Below are positions 26,785 to 35,809 of a stretch of DNA of 48,147 bases, one piece after another. The notes below the pieces were generated by a model. It made no database searches. It saw only the letters and a list, made by a program, of their open reading frames with translations, and was not told the origin of the DNA. Position 1 is the first letter of the stretch; the number at the start of each line of letters is the position of its first letter. The position numbers and the translations under genes were made by a program. Source of the stretch: Maribacter sp. (GTDB taxonomy: Bacteria; Bacteroidota; Bacteroidia; Flavobacteriales; Flavobacteriaceae); assembly GCA_022865355.1 (NCBI GenBank), contig JALHST010000057.1, positions 1 through 48,147 on the forward strand, in the 5' to 3' direction.

Positions 26785-27453
26785 TTATTTTTGAACTCTT
26801 TTAATTATATCCAAGGCGTCTTGTACCTTGTTTTTCAAGAGCGTAAAGTCTTTTTTTGCCAAAATTTCCTTAGAAATTAGTTGAGAGCCCATTCCTACGC
26901 AGGTAACACCGGCATCAAACCAGCTTTTTAAATTTTCCTCGGTCGGGGATACCCCACCTGTAGGCATGATACTGGTCCAAGGACAGGGGCCTTTTATGGC
27001 CTTTACAAAGTTGGGGCCAAAAAGGTCCCCAGGAAATAACTTGACAATTTCACAGCCCAGCTCCTCGGCCCTTGCAATTTCTGTAAGCGACCCGCAGCCA
27101 GGTGACCATAGTACTTTTCGTCGGTTACAGACCAAGGCGATATCTTCCCGTAAGACGGGGGTCACAACAAAATTAGCGCCTAGTTGCATGTAGAGGGAAG
27201 CCGCCGCCGCGTCGGTGATCGAACCGACCCCCATGATCATCCCGGGAAGATTTGTCAGGGCATATCTGTTCAGTTTCCCGAAAATTTCGTGGGCAAAATC
27301 CCCACGTGCCGTAAACTCCATTAATCTTGCCCCGCCATCATAACATGCTTTCAGGACTTTTTCGCCAAGTTCGACATCGGGATGGAAAAATAATGGGACC
27401 ATGCCTGTTTCCTTCATTACCGTGGCTACTTCGAGCCTTGAATACTGCGCCAT
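26785..27453 (-). CDS. eda: KDPG/KHG aldolase
   Basis: Class I aldolase splitting 2-keto-3-deoxy-6-phosphogluconate into pyruvate and glyceraldehyde 3-phosphate. In 222 residues the Schiff-base lysine is in CEIVKLFPGDLFG (about residue 136), the catalytic Glu in LMEFTARGDFAHE (about residue 47), and the phosphate site in SIMPTGGVSPTEENLKSW. It follows kdgK by 23 bases, so the two act in sequence on 2-keto-3-deoxygluconate. Confidence 0.95.
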   Translation of the reverse strand: MAQYSRLEVATVMKETGMVPLFFHPDVELGEKVLKACYDGGARLMEFTARGDFAHEIFGKLNRYALTNLPGMIMGVGSITDAAAASLYMQLGANFVVTPVLREDIALVCNRRKVLWSPGCGSLTEIARAEELGCEIVKLFPGDLFGPNFVKAIKGPCPWTSIMPTGGVSPTEENLKSWFDAGVTCVGMGSQLISKEILAKKDFTLLKNKVQDALDIIKRVQK

Positions 27454-27476
27454 TGTATCTATGATTGAATTTTAAT

Positions 27477-28517
27477 CTATCTAGCCACCCTTCCGGAAGC
27501 ATCGCCCCCCATCAATTTTTTAACCTCATCTACCGTTACTAAATTTGCATCTCCCTTGATCGTGTGTTTTAAACAGGACGCCGCCACTGCAAAATCCAAC
27601 GCGTGCTGATCATCTTCTGGGTATTCAAGGAGTCCATAGATCAATCCTCCCATAAAGGAATCCCCGCCACCGACACGGTCTACAATATCGGTAATCTGAT
27701 ACTGCGGCGATTGATACATTTTCTTGCCGTCATATAATACGCCAGCCCAGGTATTATGGGAAGCACTTATAGAGCCCCGTAGCGTCGTTATGACTTTTTT
27801 GGCTTTTGGAAATTTTACCATCATCTGTTGGCATACCGATAAGAAAGCCTCCGCGGTAATCTCATGGCCCTGAAGATGCACATCGAGTCCCTCGGGATGT
27901 ATTCCAAAATGTTTTTCGGCATCTTCCTCGTTTCCCAGGATGATGTCACAATAGGAAGTAAGCTCTGTCATTATGGCCTCAGGTTCAACGCCATATTTCC
28001 AAAGTTTTGCACGATAATTAAGATCTGTGGATATCGTTATCCCCATGCTGCTGGCTGTCTTTATCGCTTCAAGACAGGCATCTGCGGCCCCTTGTGAAAT
28101 GGCCGGCGTGATGCCTGTCCAGTGAAACCAATTGACTCCGTTGAATACCTTTGGCCAATCGATCATTCCCGGTTTAATTTCCGATATGGAAGAATGGGCC
28201 CGATCATAGATAACTTTGCTGCCACGACTAACGGCACCGGTTTCAAGAAAATAAATTCCCAATCGTTCGCCCCCATAAATGATTTTATCGACGCCAACCC
28301 CTCTCTTGCGCAATTCCATCATGGCACACTCCCCGATATCGTTTTTAGGCAAACGCGTTACAAAATCGACCGGAACACCATAGTTGGCCAAGGAGACTGC
28401 CACATTCGATTCTCCACCACCATACACCACATCGAAATTATCAGCTTGTGAAAATCTTAAAAATCCAGGTGGTGACAAGCGCAACATAATCTCACCAAAG
28501 GTTATTACTTTATTCAT
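27477..28517 (-). CDS. kdgK: 2-keto-3-deoxygluconate kinase
   Basis: PfkB-family kinase phosphorylating KDG at the 6-position, 346 residues. It begins with VITFGEIMLRLSPPGFLRF and has the substrate segment GGGESNVAVSLANYG; the catalytic motif is DRVGGGDSFMGGLIYGL (about residue 280). It is the first gene of the operon. The 200 bases upstream separate it from the divergent hydrolase gene and should hold the operon promoter, but I found no clear -7/-33 match and no regulator gene adjoins it. Confidence 0.93.
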   Translation of the reverse strand: MNKVITFGEIMLRLSPPGFLRFSQADNFDVVYGGGESNVAVSLANYGVPVDFVTRLPKNDIGECAMMELRKRGVGVDKIIYGGERLGIYFLETGAVSRGSKVIYDRAHSSISEIKPGMIDWPKVFNGVNWFHWTGITPAISQGAADACLEAIKTASSMGITISTDLNYRAKLWKYGVEPEAIMTELTSYCDIILGNEEDAEKHFGIHPEGLDVHLQGHEITAEAFLSVCQQMMVKFPKAKKVITTLRGSISASHNTWAGVLYDGKKMYQSPQYQITDIVDRVGGGDSFMGGLIYGLLEYPEDDQHALDFAVAASCLKHTIKGDANLVTVDEVKKLMGGDASGRVAR

Positions 28518-28807
28518 TTATAAGTCTAAATTGATGTTTGCTATACTTTAAAAATATTCTTTTCGTTCGTTATAACCTACTTGATCTTCGTATTTCTAGG
28601 AAACTTTCGAAATTTTCCAACGTAGAATGAAAAAGAACTTATCCTGAATGATGTGTGTCATTTTCTTCTTCAAAGTATTGAATTAATTTCATCATCCCAT
28701 CTTGTAAAAGAAGAGACTTTGACCGTGTCGTGATAGGGGTATCGCAAGCACCACTTTATGTGCCCGTATTTCGCACCCTCTTTGTTTCAGGTTTAAATCA
28801 GCGTCCT

Positions 28808-29455
28808 ATGGAAATCAAACTAGACGGACTTACCCTTGAAGGAAATCTTGTAGTTCCTAAAAATGCGATGGGGATTGTGATTTTTTCCCATGGTAGTGGT
28901 AGCAGTAGATTGAGTCCCAGAAACAATTATGTGGCAAAAGTCATTCAGGAAAAAAGATTGGCTACCCTGTTGTTCGACCTTTTGACAGAAGAGGAAGATA
29001 CCGTGTATCAAAACCGATTTAATATTGATTTGATTACGATGCGCCTCATCGACGTAACCCAATGGGTACAAAACCATACAGAATTTAAGGCCTTACCAAT
29101 CGGGTATTTTGGAGCGAGTACCGGGGCCGCATCCGCTTTGCGGGCAGCGGCTTTTTTTGGCCATGATATCAAAGCCGTGGTCTCAAGGGGCGGAAGGCCT
29201 GATATGGCCATTGACGACCTTTTTAGGGTAACCGCCGCGACACTATTAATTGTGGGTGGCTGGGATGATGTGGTCATCGAATTGAATGAAAAAGCCTATC
29301 AAAAATTACAATGTACGCGCAAGTTGGAAATCATTGCCAATGCCACCCATTTGTTTGAAGAGCCAGGCAAACTGGAAGAAGTTGCCCATATTTCCGCCAC
29401 TTGGTTCGCCAAATATCTGCCCCCACAAAAAACAGAAGACCATGTTCAAAGATAG
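28808..29455 (+). CDS. Alpha/beta hydrolase (dienelactone hydrolase-like)
   Basis: Cytosolic hydrolase of about 215 residues. It has the oxyanion segment VIFSHGSGSSRLSPRN (about 23-38), a nucleophile elbow GYFGASTGAASAL in which Ser of GAST is the nucleophile, a late Asp in VGGWDDVV, and the catalytic His in ANATHLFEEPG. The frame extends upstream to a GTG at 28730, but the ATG at 28808 fits the fold. It overlaps the next gene by 14 bases, showing translational coupling. Its substrate is unknown. Confidence 0.85.
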   Translation: MEIKLDGLTLEGNLVVPKNAMGIVIFSHGSGSSRLSPRNNYVAKVIQEKRLATLLFDLLTEEEDTVYQNRFNIDLITMRLIDVTQWVQNHTEFKALPIGYFGASTGAASALRAAAFFGHDIKAVVSRGGRPDMAIDDLFRVTAATLLIVGGWDDVVIELNEKAYQKLQCTRKLEIIANATHLFEEPGKLEEVAHISATWFAKYLPPQKTEDHVQR

Positions 29456-30083
29456 AATTGACGCAGGCCTACGATTATCGGAAAAATTGCAGCCGTTAAA
29501 AAACCAAAATATGGTAATCATGGCCATTCCCAGAGGTGGCTTGCCCATAGGAAGTATTATAGCAAAAGCCTTGAATGCACCCTTGGATGTTGCGCTTTCC
29601 AAAAAAATCGGCCATCCATACCAACCGGAGTACGCCATAGGCGCTGTGAGCCTTGATGACGTCATACTAACCAATGCCCAAGGAATTTCACAAAGGTATA
29701 TCGATGAAGCGACCGTCAATATTCGCAAAAAACTTAAGGAACGCTACCATCAATATTATGAACATAGGTCACCACAAAAATTAAAGGATAAAACGGTCAT
29801 CATTGTCGATGACGGTATCGCTACGGGCAATACCCTTATGGCCACGATACGTTTGATACATAAACAAATGCCGACCCAAATCGTAGTAGCCGTCCCCGTG
29901 GCGCCAGGGTCTGCAATTCGTAAATTAGAAGAGATGGCCGAAGTCGATAAAGTAATTTGCCTGGAGGTACCCCATGATTTTCAGGCCGTGGGCCAATTTT
30001 ACGAAGCATTTGATCAGGTTTCGGATAAAGAGGCGATCCAATTATTGGAAGAAAGTAATTTGCCTCGGAAGACTCCCGGTTGA
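29442..30083 (+). CDS. Phosphoribosyltransferase-family protein
   Basis: Type I phosphoribosyltransferase fold, about 213 residues. The PRPP-binding motif is VIIVDDGIATGNTLMA (about residues 115-130), and a conserved AIPRGGLPIGSIIAKAL lies near the N-terminus. The acceptor base, if any, is unknown; it is not one of the standard purine or pyrimidine salvage enzymes by eye. It overlaps the hydrolase gene by 14 bases and lies 157 bases before the erythromycin-esterase-like gene. These three families often occur together in bacterial genomes. Confidence 0.85.
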   Translation: MFKDRIDAGLRLSEKLQPLKNQNMVIMAIPRGGLPIGSIIAKALNAPLDVALSKKIGHPYQPEYAIGAVSLDDVILTNAQGISQRYIDEATVNIRKKLKERYHQYYEHRSPQKLKDKTVIIVDDGIATGNTLMATIRLIHKQMPTQIVVAVPVAPGSAIRKLEEMAEVDKVICLEVPHDFQAVGQFYEAFDQVSDKEAIQLLEESNLPRKTPG

Positions 30084-30240
30084 TTCGGACGATTGGCTTG
30101 TGGTTTTGCCCTTTTATGAAATTGTAGATAGCGTATCCATAATTGGGTAGCGGATTAAAAAGCGGCATACGAAACTGTCGGTAATTTGAAATAAAAATGC
30201 GTTGAAAGTTTCCTTTAAAAATGTTTCTAAATAAATTAGA

Positions 30241-31551
30241 ATGGATATATCGCATAAAAGAACGGCCATCCTAAAAGAGAATACAAAGCAATTGACCGAC
30301 ACCTTGGCCATTGACGAATTAATCGGCGAACTTTCCGGTTCACGGATCGTGCTACTCGGCGAAGCATCGCACGGGACGCACGAATATTACACGTGGCGTG
30401 CCGCTATCAGTAAGCGGTTGATTCAGGAGCACGGATTTGATTTTATTGCGGTTGAAGGGGATTGGCCCGATTTTTATCGCGTCAATCGATATGTAAAACA
30501 CTATGGCAGTAGTGATTCTAGTTCGGTCGAGGTCTTGAAACAATTCAACAGATGGCCAACTTGGATGTGGGCCAATTGGGAAATGGAGACCCTAACGAAC
30601 TGGTTACATTCGCACAATGAACATTTGCCGGCGAACAAAAGAGTGGGCATCTATGGCCTGGATGTGTACAGTCTTTGGGAATCAATGGAGGCCATCATCG
30701 ACTATCTAAAAACCCATGATGCCAACTTATTGCCGGCGGCGAAAAGGGCTATGGGCTGTTTTGAGCCCTTTGGTGACGAAAAAGGCATGGCCTACGCACG
30801 ATCCTTGCAGCGCTTTATGCCGAAGACCTGTGAAGATGAGGTCGTCACTCTACTTCGCGATATCAGACAACGCGCAAAAAATTTCAATACCGATGTTGAG
30901 GCCTCGCTCAACATGGAACAAAATGCCTTTATTGCGAAAAACGCGGAAAAATACTACCGATCTATGGTGCATGTGAACCAAAGTTCCTGGAATTTGCGCG
31001 ACCACCATATGATGGATACGTTAAAGAGGTTATTCGACTTTTATGGGCCAGAATCAAAAGGAATCGTCTGGGAACATAATACCCATGTAGGAGATGCCAG
31101 GGCCACTGACATGGTGCTGGAGGGCACCATCAATGTTGGCCAACTCGTTCGTGAACAGCTCCCGGGATACCATCCTAAAATTGTAGGATTTGGATCATAT
31201 AAAGGTACCGTAATCGCCGGTTCGGAGTGGGGAGCACCCATGCGCAATATGCATGTTCCGGAGGGCATCGTTGGTTCTTGGGAATACCTTCTGCATCAAA
31301 CCGGGAAAGGTGATCAATTGTTATGTATGGATACCTTGAAGACAAATGACCTATTCAACACCGCGATACTGCACCGGGCCATCGGGGTGGTATATCACCC
31401 TCAGTACGAACATTTCGGTAATTATGTACCGTCGATGATGCCCGAAAGATATGATTACTTTATCCATATCGATACCTCCGAGGGCGTTCATGCCATGGAT
31501 ATTTATGTTGATAGATCGCAATTGCCCGAGACCTACCCTTGGGCCTTTTAG
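30241..31551 (+). CDS. Erythromycin esterase-like protein
   Basis: Member of the EreA/SurE-unrelated esterase-like family, 436 residues. It has the family's active-site segment VLLGEASHGTHEYYTWR (about residues 36-52, Glu and His catalytic in Ere enzymes), then FIAVEGDWPDFYRVNRYV, MWANWEMETLTNWL, and WEHNTHVGDARATDM. Chromosomal members of this type are widespread and most have not been shown to act on macrolides, so resistance should not be assumed. It has no signal peptide. It follows the hydrolase and phosphoribosyltransferase genes on the same strand. Confidence 0.88.
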   Translation: MDISHKRTAILKENTKQLTDTLAIDELIGELSGSRIVLLGEASHGTHEYYTWRAAISKRLIQEHGFDFIAVEGDWPDFYRVNRYVKHYGSSDSSSVEVLKQFNRWPTWMWANWEMETLTNWLHSHNEHLPANKRVGIYGLDVYSLWESMEAIIDYLKTHDANLLPAAKRAMGCFEPFGDEKGMAYARSLQRFMPKTCEDEVVTLLRDIRQRAKNFNTDVEASLNMEQNAFIAKNAEKYYRSMVHVNQSSWNLRDHHMMDTLKRLFDFYGPESKGIVWEHNTHVGDARATDMVLEGTINVGQLVREQLPGYHPKIVGFGSYKGTVIAGSEWGAPMRNMHVPEGIVGSWEYLLHQTGKGDQLLCMDTLKTNDLFNTAILHRAIGVVYHPQYEHFGNYVPSMMPERYDYFIHIDTSEGVHAMDIYVDRSQLPETYPWAF

Positions 31552-32100
31552 ACTTGAAACGTTTTATCGGAATATCTTATAAAGAACCTAGTATATTTAA
31601 TGGGAACGGGGTTCGCATCGTCATAATGTTCATACTACCTCTTTTAACTAGCCCAAGCTCTTTTACTGTGTTTCGTCAATGATCGAATCGTACTAAATTC
31701 CCAAAATCTAGATTTATATCAAACAAATTATGATTCAAATAATGATAATAGAACGATGTCTATAAAGCGATAACCATAAAAACCCTGGTTTTAAAATGAT
31801 ATCGGATAAAATAGGTCTCCGAAATGCCCGGCAACCCGAGGTCGCGGGTCCAAAAAGAACAATGCCAAAGCACGCCTCTAATTTATTATTTTAAGTACTG
31901 AATTTTTGAGCTGTGATAATATTCGCCTCATCCGCATTTGACTTTTTTTTTAACAAAACTTTCCCTACCTTGATTACGCCGTTTGAAACGGAATGATAAT
32001 TTTCTCCCCGTTCGATATTTCATTTACACATCCAAATCTCGGTTTTGTATATGTTTAGGTTGTATCAAACCTATTACGAACCAAAATCTATAGTATAATT
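31552..32100. other. Intergenic region, 549 bases
   Basis: AT-rich and without a credible gene. It contains a CCGGCAACC segment near 31828-31840 within a G/C-rich patch, a short palindrome CCGTTTGAAACGG (31979-31991) and an inverted repeat just before the patatin gene. No clear promoter was found. Confidence 0.6.
32056..32073. repeat. Inverted repeat upstream of patatin gene
   Basis: TAGGTT and AACCTA are exact complements separated by GTATCA, 27 bases before the ATG at 32101. The place and size suit a repressor site, but no regulator is encoded nearby. Confidence 0.4.
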
Positions 32101-33189
32101 ATGACCACCAAACAACCAAAACGTATTTTAGCCCTCGACGGTGGGGGCATCCGCGGAGCACTGACCCTTGGCTTCCTCGAAAGAATAGAAACCATTCTGC
32201 GTGAACGCGAGGGAAACCCCAATCTGTTGTTATGCGACTATTTTGATCTGATGGGCGGCACGAGTACCGGGGCAATCATCGCCGCCGGACTTTCAATAGG
32301 AAAAACGGCCAGTGAAATCAAAGATTTATATTTACAGATAGGGGATAAGATTTTTGGCGAAAAATACAGTTGGTTTGCCAATCCCGTTAAGCGCTGGAAA
32401 GCCAAGTATAATTTTGAGCCACTGGATGAGGCCTTGAAAGCGTTTTTTGGGGATATCACCATAGGGAGTGAAGAAATCAAGACCGGTCTTTGTATTGTAA
32501 CCAAACGGGCCGACACCTTTAGTACCTGGCCCATCCTGAATCATCCGGACGGCAAATACTTTTCCTCAAATAAAAATTTTCTTTTGCGCAAGGTGGTTAG
32601 GGCAAGCGCTGCTGCGCCAACCTATTTTATGCCTCAGCAATTGGATGTAGGTGCAGGGGAGATTGCCACTTTTATCGACGGTGGTTTAAGCCTGGCCAAT
32701 AACCCTTCCCTGCAACTGTTTCTAGTAGCCACTTTAAAGGAATTTCCATACCGTTGGAAAACCGGAGAAGATCAATTGTCGCTTGTATCAATTGGCACGG
32801 GGACATCCAAAAAAACCGGGATTGCAGATAAGATTGCCAAATATGGCCTTACTGATTGGGCCGCGATGATACCCGAACTTTTTATGGAGGATGCAAATTT
32901 TATGAATCAGACGATTTTGCAGTACCTATCGAATTCACCCACTGCCAAGGTAATTGACAGTGAAATTGGAGATCTTCATAACGATCTTCTCAATGATAAA
33001 GCGGCCTTACATTATGTTCGCTACAATGTTACAATGAGTCAAAATGAGCTGGGTAATCTTGGGATGCATTTTGATCTGGAACAGGTGAAATCATTGACCA
33101 AAATGGATGAAGCAAAAAATAAGAATACCTTATATGAAATTGGATCCAAAGCGGCTGCCGAATTCATTAAACCGGAACATATTATATAG
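32101..33189 (+). CDS. Patatin-like phospholipase
   Basis: Serine lipid acyl hydrolase, 362 residues, no signal peptide. The oxyanion motif is LALDGGGIRGALTLGF (residues 10-25), the nucleophile Ser is in MGGTSTGAIIAAG (about residue 55), and the catalytic Asp is in TFIDGGLSLANNP (about residue 200), giving the Ser-Asp dyad. Similar enzymes act as membrane-degrading effectors in CBASS phage defence or in ordinary lipid turnover. No cyclic nucleotide synthase is adjacent, so a CBASS role is not supported. It stands alone between two gene-poor stretches, near a TIR protein. Confidence 0.92.
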   Translation: MTTKQPKRILALDGGGIRGALTLGFLERIETILREREGNPNLLLCDYFDLMGGTSTGAIIAAGLSIGKTASEIKDLYLQIGDKIFGEKYSWFANPVKRWKAKYNFEPLDEALKAFFGDITIGSEEIKTGLCIVTKRADTFSTWPILNHPDGKYFSSNKNFLLRKVVRASAAAPTYFMPQQLDVGAGEIATFIDGGLSLANNPSLQLFLVATLKEFPYRWKTGEDQLSLVSIGTGTSKKTGIADKIAKYGLTDWAAMIPELFMEDANFMNQTILQYLSNSPTAKVIDSEIGDLHNDLLNDKAALHYVRYNVTMSQNELGNLGMHFDLEQVKSLTKMDEAKNKNTLYEIGSKAAAEFIKPEHII

Positions 33190-33322
33190 AAACCTATATT
33201 GCTTTATCAAGGGGCAAAACAACATAGTGGAAATGAAACGGCAAGTGGAAAATGGTTTGTCAGGTTGAAGATAAAACTGATGATCACATTAGCATGCGAA
33301 GTGGTTTCAACACGAATTCAAA

Positions 33323-33342
33323 ATTACGGCCTTGGCCGTAAT
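33323..33342. repeat. Perfect palindrome after patatin gene
   Basis: ATTACGGCC and GGCCGTAAT, 9 bases each, are separated by TT. No long T-run follows on either strand. It lies in the 272-base stretch 33190-33461 that has no gene. It may terminate transcription weakly or bind a protein. Confidence 0.55.
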
Positions 33343-33461
33343 GCCTCAGAAGAACAAACGTAAAAATCACTACCCTTGATTTTAGGGTTAATTACTATCT
33401 AAAATTTTGTCGAAGCATTGAACTCTTGAGATATGCCAAGAATATTTGGCCTGTTCTATTG

Positions 33462-33728
33462 TTAAAATTTAACGTGCCAAACCCAAGCAACTTGCTTATC
33501 ATGGATCATTCGAAACGTACCCCCCGCCAATGAGCCTAAAATTTGATCATGCATTTTTTTTGATATGTCAAAATCATAATAAAGGGTAATAGGCGTTTTG
33601 GCGTTCCGGATAACCGGGGTGAGATACTTCTTAATAGTTTGGCAGATACTCTCATCCTCAGGCGCTGCCAATAAGTATACTCCAATGGCTTCCGGAGTAG
33701 TGACCTCTTGTTTGTTTCTTACCTCTGG
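33462..33728 (-). pseudogene. Decayed fragment resembling the start of a TIR domain
   Basis: An open stretch of 88 codons after a TAG at 33731-33729, with no ATG. Its text includes GVYLLAAPEDESICQTIKKY and LTPVIRNAKTPITLYYDFDI. The spacing of hydrophobic, acidic and KYL residues resembles the beginning of the neighbouring TIR protein (YIFTSYAHKDEELKTEMDKY). The same frame stays open on the far side of the TAG, back to the TIR gene's end, where it is offset by one base. The picture is of a gene broken by a stop and a frameshift. A short unrelated hypothetical gene starting at a TTG (33671) is the alternative. Confidence 0.45.
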
Positions 33729-33804
33729 CTAGCCATTAGAATTTAAGTCCCCATCAATCAGAAAGGGTTCAATACAACGCTTATGGCGGGTCCTAAAAAC
33801 TCGA

Positions 33805-34257
33805 TTATTTAGCGAGCATGTGGTCTACCAGCCTCTCAATGCCTTTGGCCACTTCCGTAAAGGCCCCATCCCGATCCGCGAATTCGGTAATCGGTTGGGC
33901 ATTCCTGGGCAATGCCTGTAATTTGGCATAGGGCTGACTGGTCCATGGGCATTTTCTTAGTATAATTGGAACTACAAAAGCAGTTCCTGCTTCATGCCGT
34001 TTCATGGCCTCTGCCAATTCCTTGTCCCAGATAAAATCGGAGTCGATGAAATCGATACTGATCAATAATAGGATGATGTTCGCCTTGGCAAGTTCATCCA
34101 TAATTTCCTTGTTCCATTCCTGACCGGCCATAAGGGCCCTGTCATTCCAGGTATCAATTTTACCCGAGCGTTTAAGTACTTTCAGGTATTTGTCCATTTC
34201 TGTTTTTAGCTCTTCGTCCTTATGGGCATAGGAGGTAAAAATATACGGTTTGCTCAT
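33805..34257 (-). CDS. Stand-alone TIR-domain protein
   Basis: A single TIR domain of 150 residues. It starts with KPYIFTSYAHKDEELK (strand A and box 1-like), has the WNDRALMAGQEW loop, LLLISIDFIDSDFIWDKELAEAM (the likely catalytic Glu is about residue 80) and a C-terminal VVPIILRKCPW. Bacterial TIR domains often hydrolyse NAD+ in phage defence, usually fused to or beside a sensor; none is evident here. The downstream fragment at 33462-33728 may be the rest of a longer ancestral protein. It lies in a gene-poor area with the patatin gene. Confidence 0.88.
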   Translation of the reverse strand: MSKPYIFTSYAHKDEELKTEMDKYLKVLKRSGKIDTWNDRALMAGQEWNKEIMDELAKANIILLLISIDFIDSDFIWDKELAEAMKRHEAGTAFVVPIILRKCPWTSQPYAKLQALPRNAQPITEFADRDGAFTEVAKGIERLVDHMLAK

Positions 34258-34696
34258 AATGTTGGTTTGATTTAAATAAATATATGGTTTTTCCCGGACA
34301 TTTAATATTCAGAGGTGAAAACCGTTTGGGAACAATTCTCATAAAGGTGATTGAAAAATAGACCTACTACCAAATTGTAGTTGAAAACATAGTTCGGCAA
34401 TAGGTCAAAACCTTCTAATTCCTTTCCATTGGATAGTCCCGAAAATCATTTCAGCATATGAATTACTAGCCTATATGCCCATCCAAAATAGCCTATTTGC
34501 CGAATTTTGCAATGACTTCAACCTGTACAAAGCTCATGTAAATGCCCACAGTAATGGCGTTGTCCAAATCCTATATAAGAATATCCCTTTCATTATCGCG
34601 ATGCCATCATAAAAATTGGGGCCTTGTAACATGTCCAGTAGAATTTAAACGTGTTAGGGCCTGGGAACGGAAGAAAAAGTGGTGACAAATGGCAAA
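34258..34696. other. Intergenic region without a gene
   Basis: About 440 AT-rich bases. I see no gene. Near 34621-34664, GGCC-AACATG and CGTGTT-GGCC can pair into an imperfect stem. Otherwise nothing recognisable. Confidence 0.6.
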
Positions 34697-34728
34697 TAAA
34701 AAAAGACCATCACTTTTGTGATGGTCTT
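34697..34728 (-). terminator. Terminator of tRNA-Ala
   Basis: AAGACCATCAC (34703-34713) and GTGATGGTCTT (34718-34728) form a perfect 11-bp stem with loop TTTT. On the minus strand a T-run follows at once. The hairpin starts 1 base after the tRNA 3' end. Confidence 0.92.
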
Positions 34729-34806
<78 letters not shown>

Positions 34807-34866
34807 ATTTCAGGCCTCAAAGGAAATACTTTTTGTGAAAGTATCAAAATGAAGTCCCGTAAAAAA

Positions 34867-35676
34867 TCAATCTTTCTTTACACTCAAAACCAAAACTGGG
34901 ATACGAGAATAAAATTCAGATTTCGGAATCGTATTTTTTTCCCATAAATTTTTAAAAAAACCCCGCTTTCTTCTAAATACGCATAGCAAATCGGGATGTT
35001 GTGATTGAAAATGTTCAAGTACCCCCAAATAGGTTGATGGTGCCTCCGTTAAGGTCAGGTGTGAGCTAATGTCCATCAAGGCCGTGTTGATTTTCAAATC
35101 ATCGTCGGAGTACCCGGGTGTTTTTACCAACAACAAGTTGACTTCGGCCTTAAATTTCCTTTTTATGGCCATTAAAGGGTCCAAGATCCGTTTTCTCTTT
35201 AATATCCCCGATCTAAAAGCGGTCAATATGGTTTTCAGGGGCTTCAATGTACTCCCCCTGGGGACGATCAAAGTTGGGATATCGGTTCTTTTAATGATTC
35301 TTCCCGAGGTGTGGCCTAAATATAGCTCTTCGGTGACCTCGTTGCTCCTAGGGGCGATAATAAGCAAGTCTATTCCTATTTCCTTGTCGATATCCTTTAA
35401 TCCATCGATCAAATCGCCGTTATACGTGGCAACTTTTATTTTTACATTCTTGGTATCTACTTTATCGATTGCCTCCTTTAAATGTTCCTTGCTGCTTTCA
35501 ACCACTTTTTCCTCAACATTCATCAAACTTCTTCCCGCCCCGATCGAAACGCTAAAGACTTCCATCACATAAATTTCCGCAGAAAATTCAGAAGCGAAGT
35601 CTACTGCATATTGTAGGGTATGATGTGCATCGGGCGACGTGCCTATAGGAACAAGGATTTTTTTTATTTTTTCCAT
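34867..35676 (-). CDS. Universal stress protein, two tandem domains
   Basis: Cytosolic stress protein of 269 residues made of two Usp domains, about 1-142 and 148-269. The first is well kept: KKILVPIGTSPDAHHTLQYA at the start and GHTSGRIIKRTDIPTLIVPRG, close to the ATP-binding pattern G-x-x-x-G. The second is more diverged (LKTILTAFRSGILKRKRILD) and ends with SRIPVLVLSVKKD. It stands alone next to the tRNA. The trigger is unknown. Confidence 0.92.
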   Translation of the reverse strand: MEKIKKILVPIGTSPDAHHTLQYAVDFASEFSAEIYVMEVFSVSIGAGRSLMNVEEKVVESSKEHLKEAIDKVDTKNVKIKVATYNGDLIDGLKDIDKEIGIDLLIIAPRSNEVTEELYLGHTSGRIIKRTDIPTLIVPRGSTLKPLKTILTAFRSGILKRKRILDPLMAIKRKFKAEVNLLLVKTPGYSDDDLKINTALMDISSHLTLTEAPSTYLGVLEHFQSQHPDLLCVFRRKRGFFKNLWEKNTIPKSEFYSRIPVLVLSVKKD

Positions 35677-35809
35677 TTATTTGCTTTTAGTTGGTTACAT
35701 GTCGCGTTCAGACATCTGAAACGAGTCTTATTCACGTTTCTCGATTCGTGTTATTTCGTTCGAATCAAGGATATTAACTCTAAATTTACAATTTAATTGA
35801 AATCAAACG

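Noticed and set aside
30241-31551. Macrolide resistance gene
   Set aside because: Chromosomal members of this family are widespread and mostly uncharacterised; no mobile element or resistance context is present.
32101-34257. CBASS or other complete defence system from patatin plus TIR
   Set aside because: No nucleotide cyclase, sensor or ancillary gene is present and the two genes are on opposite strands, so no operon.
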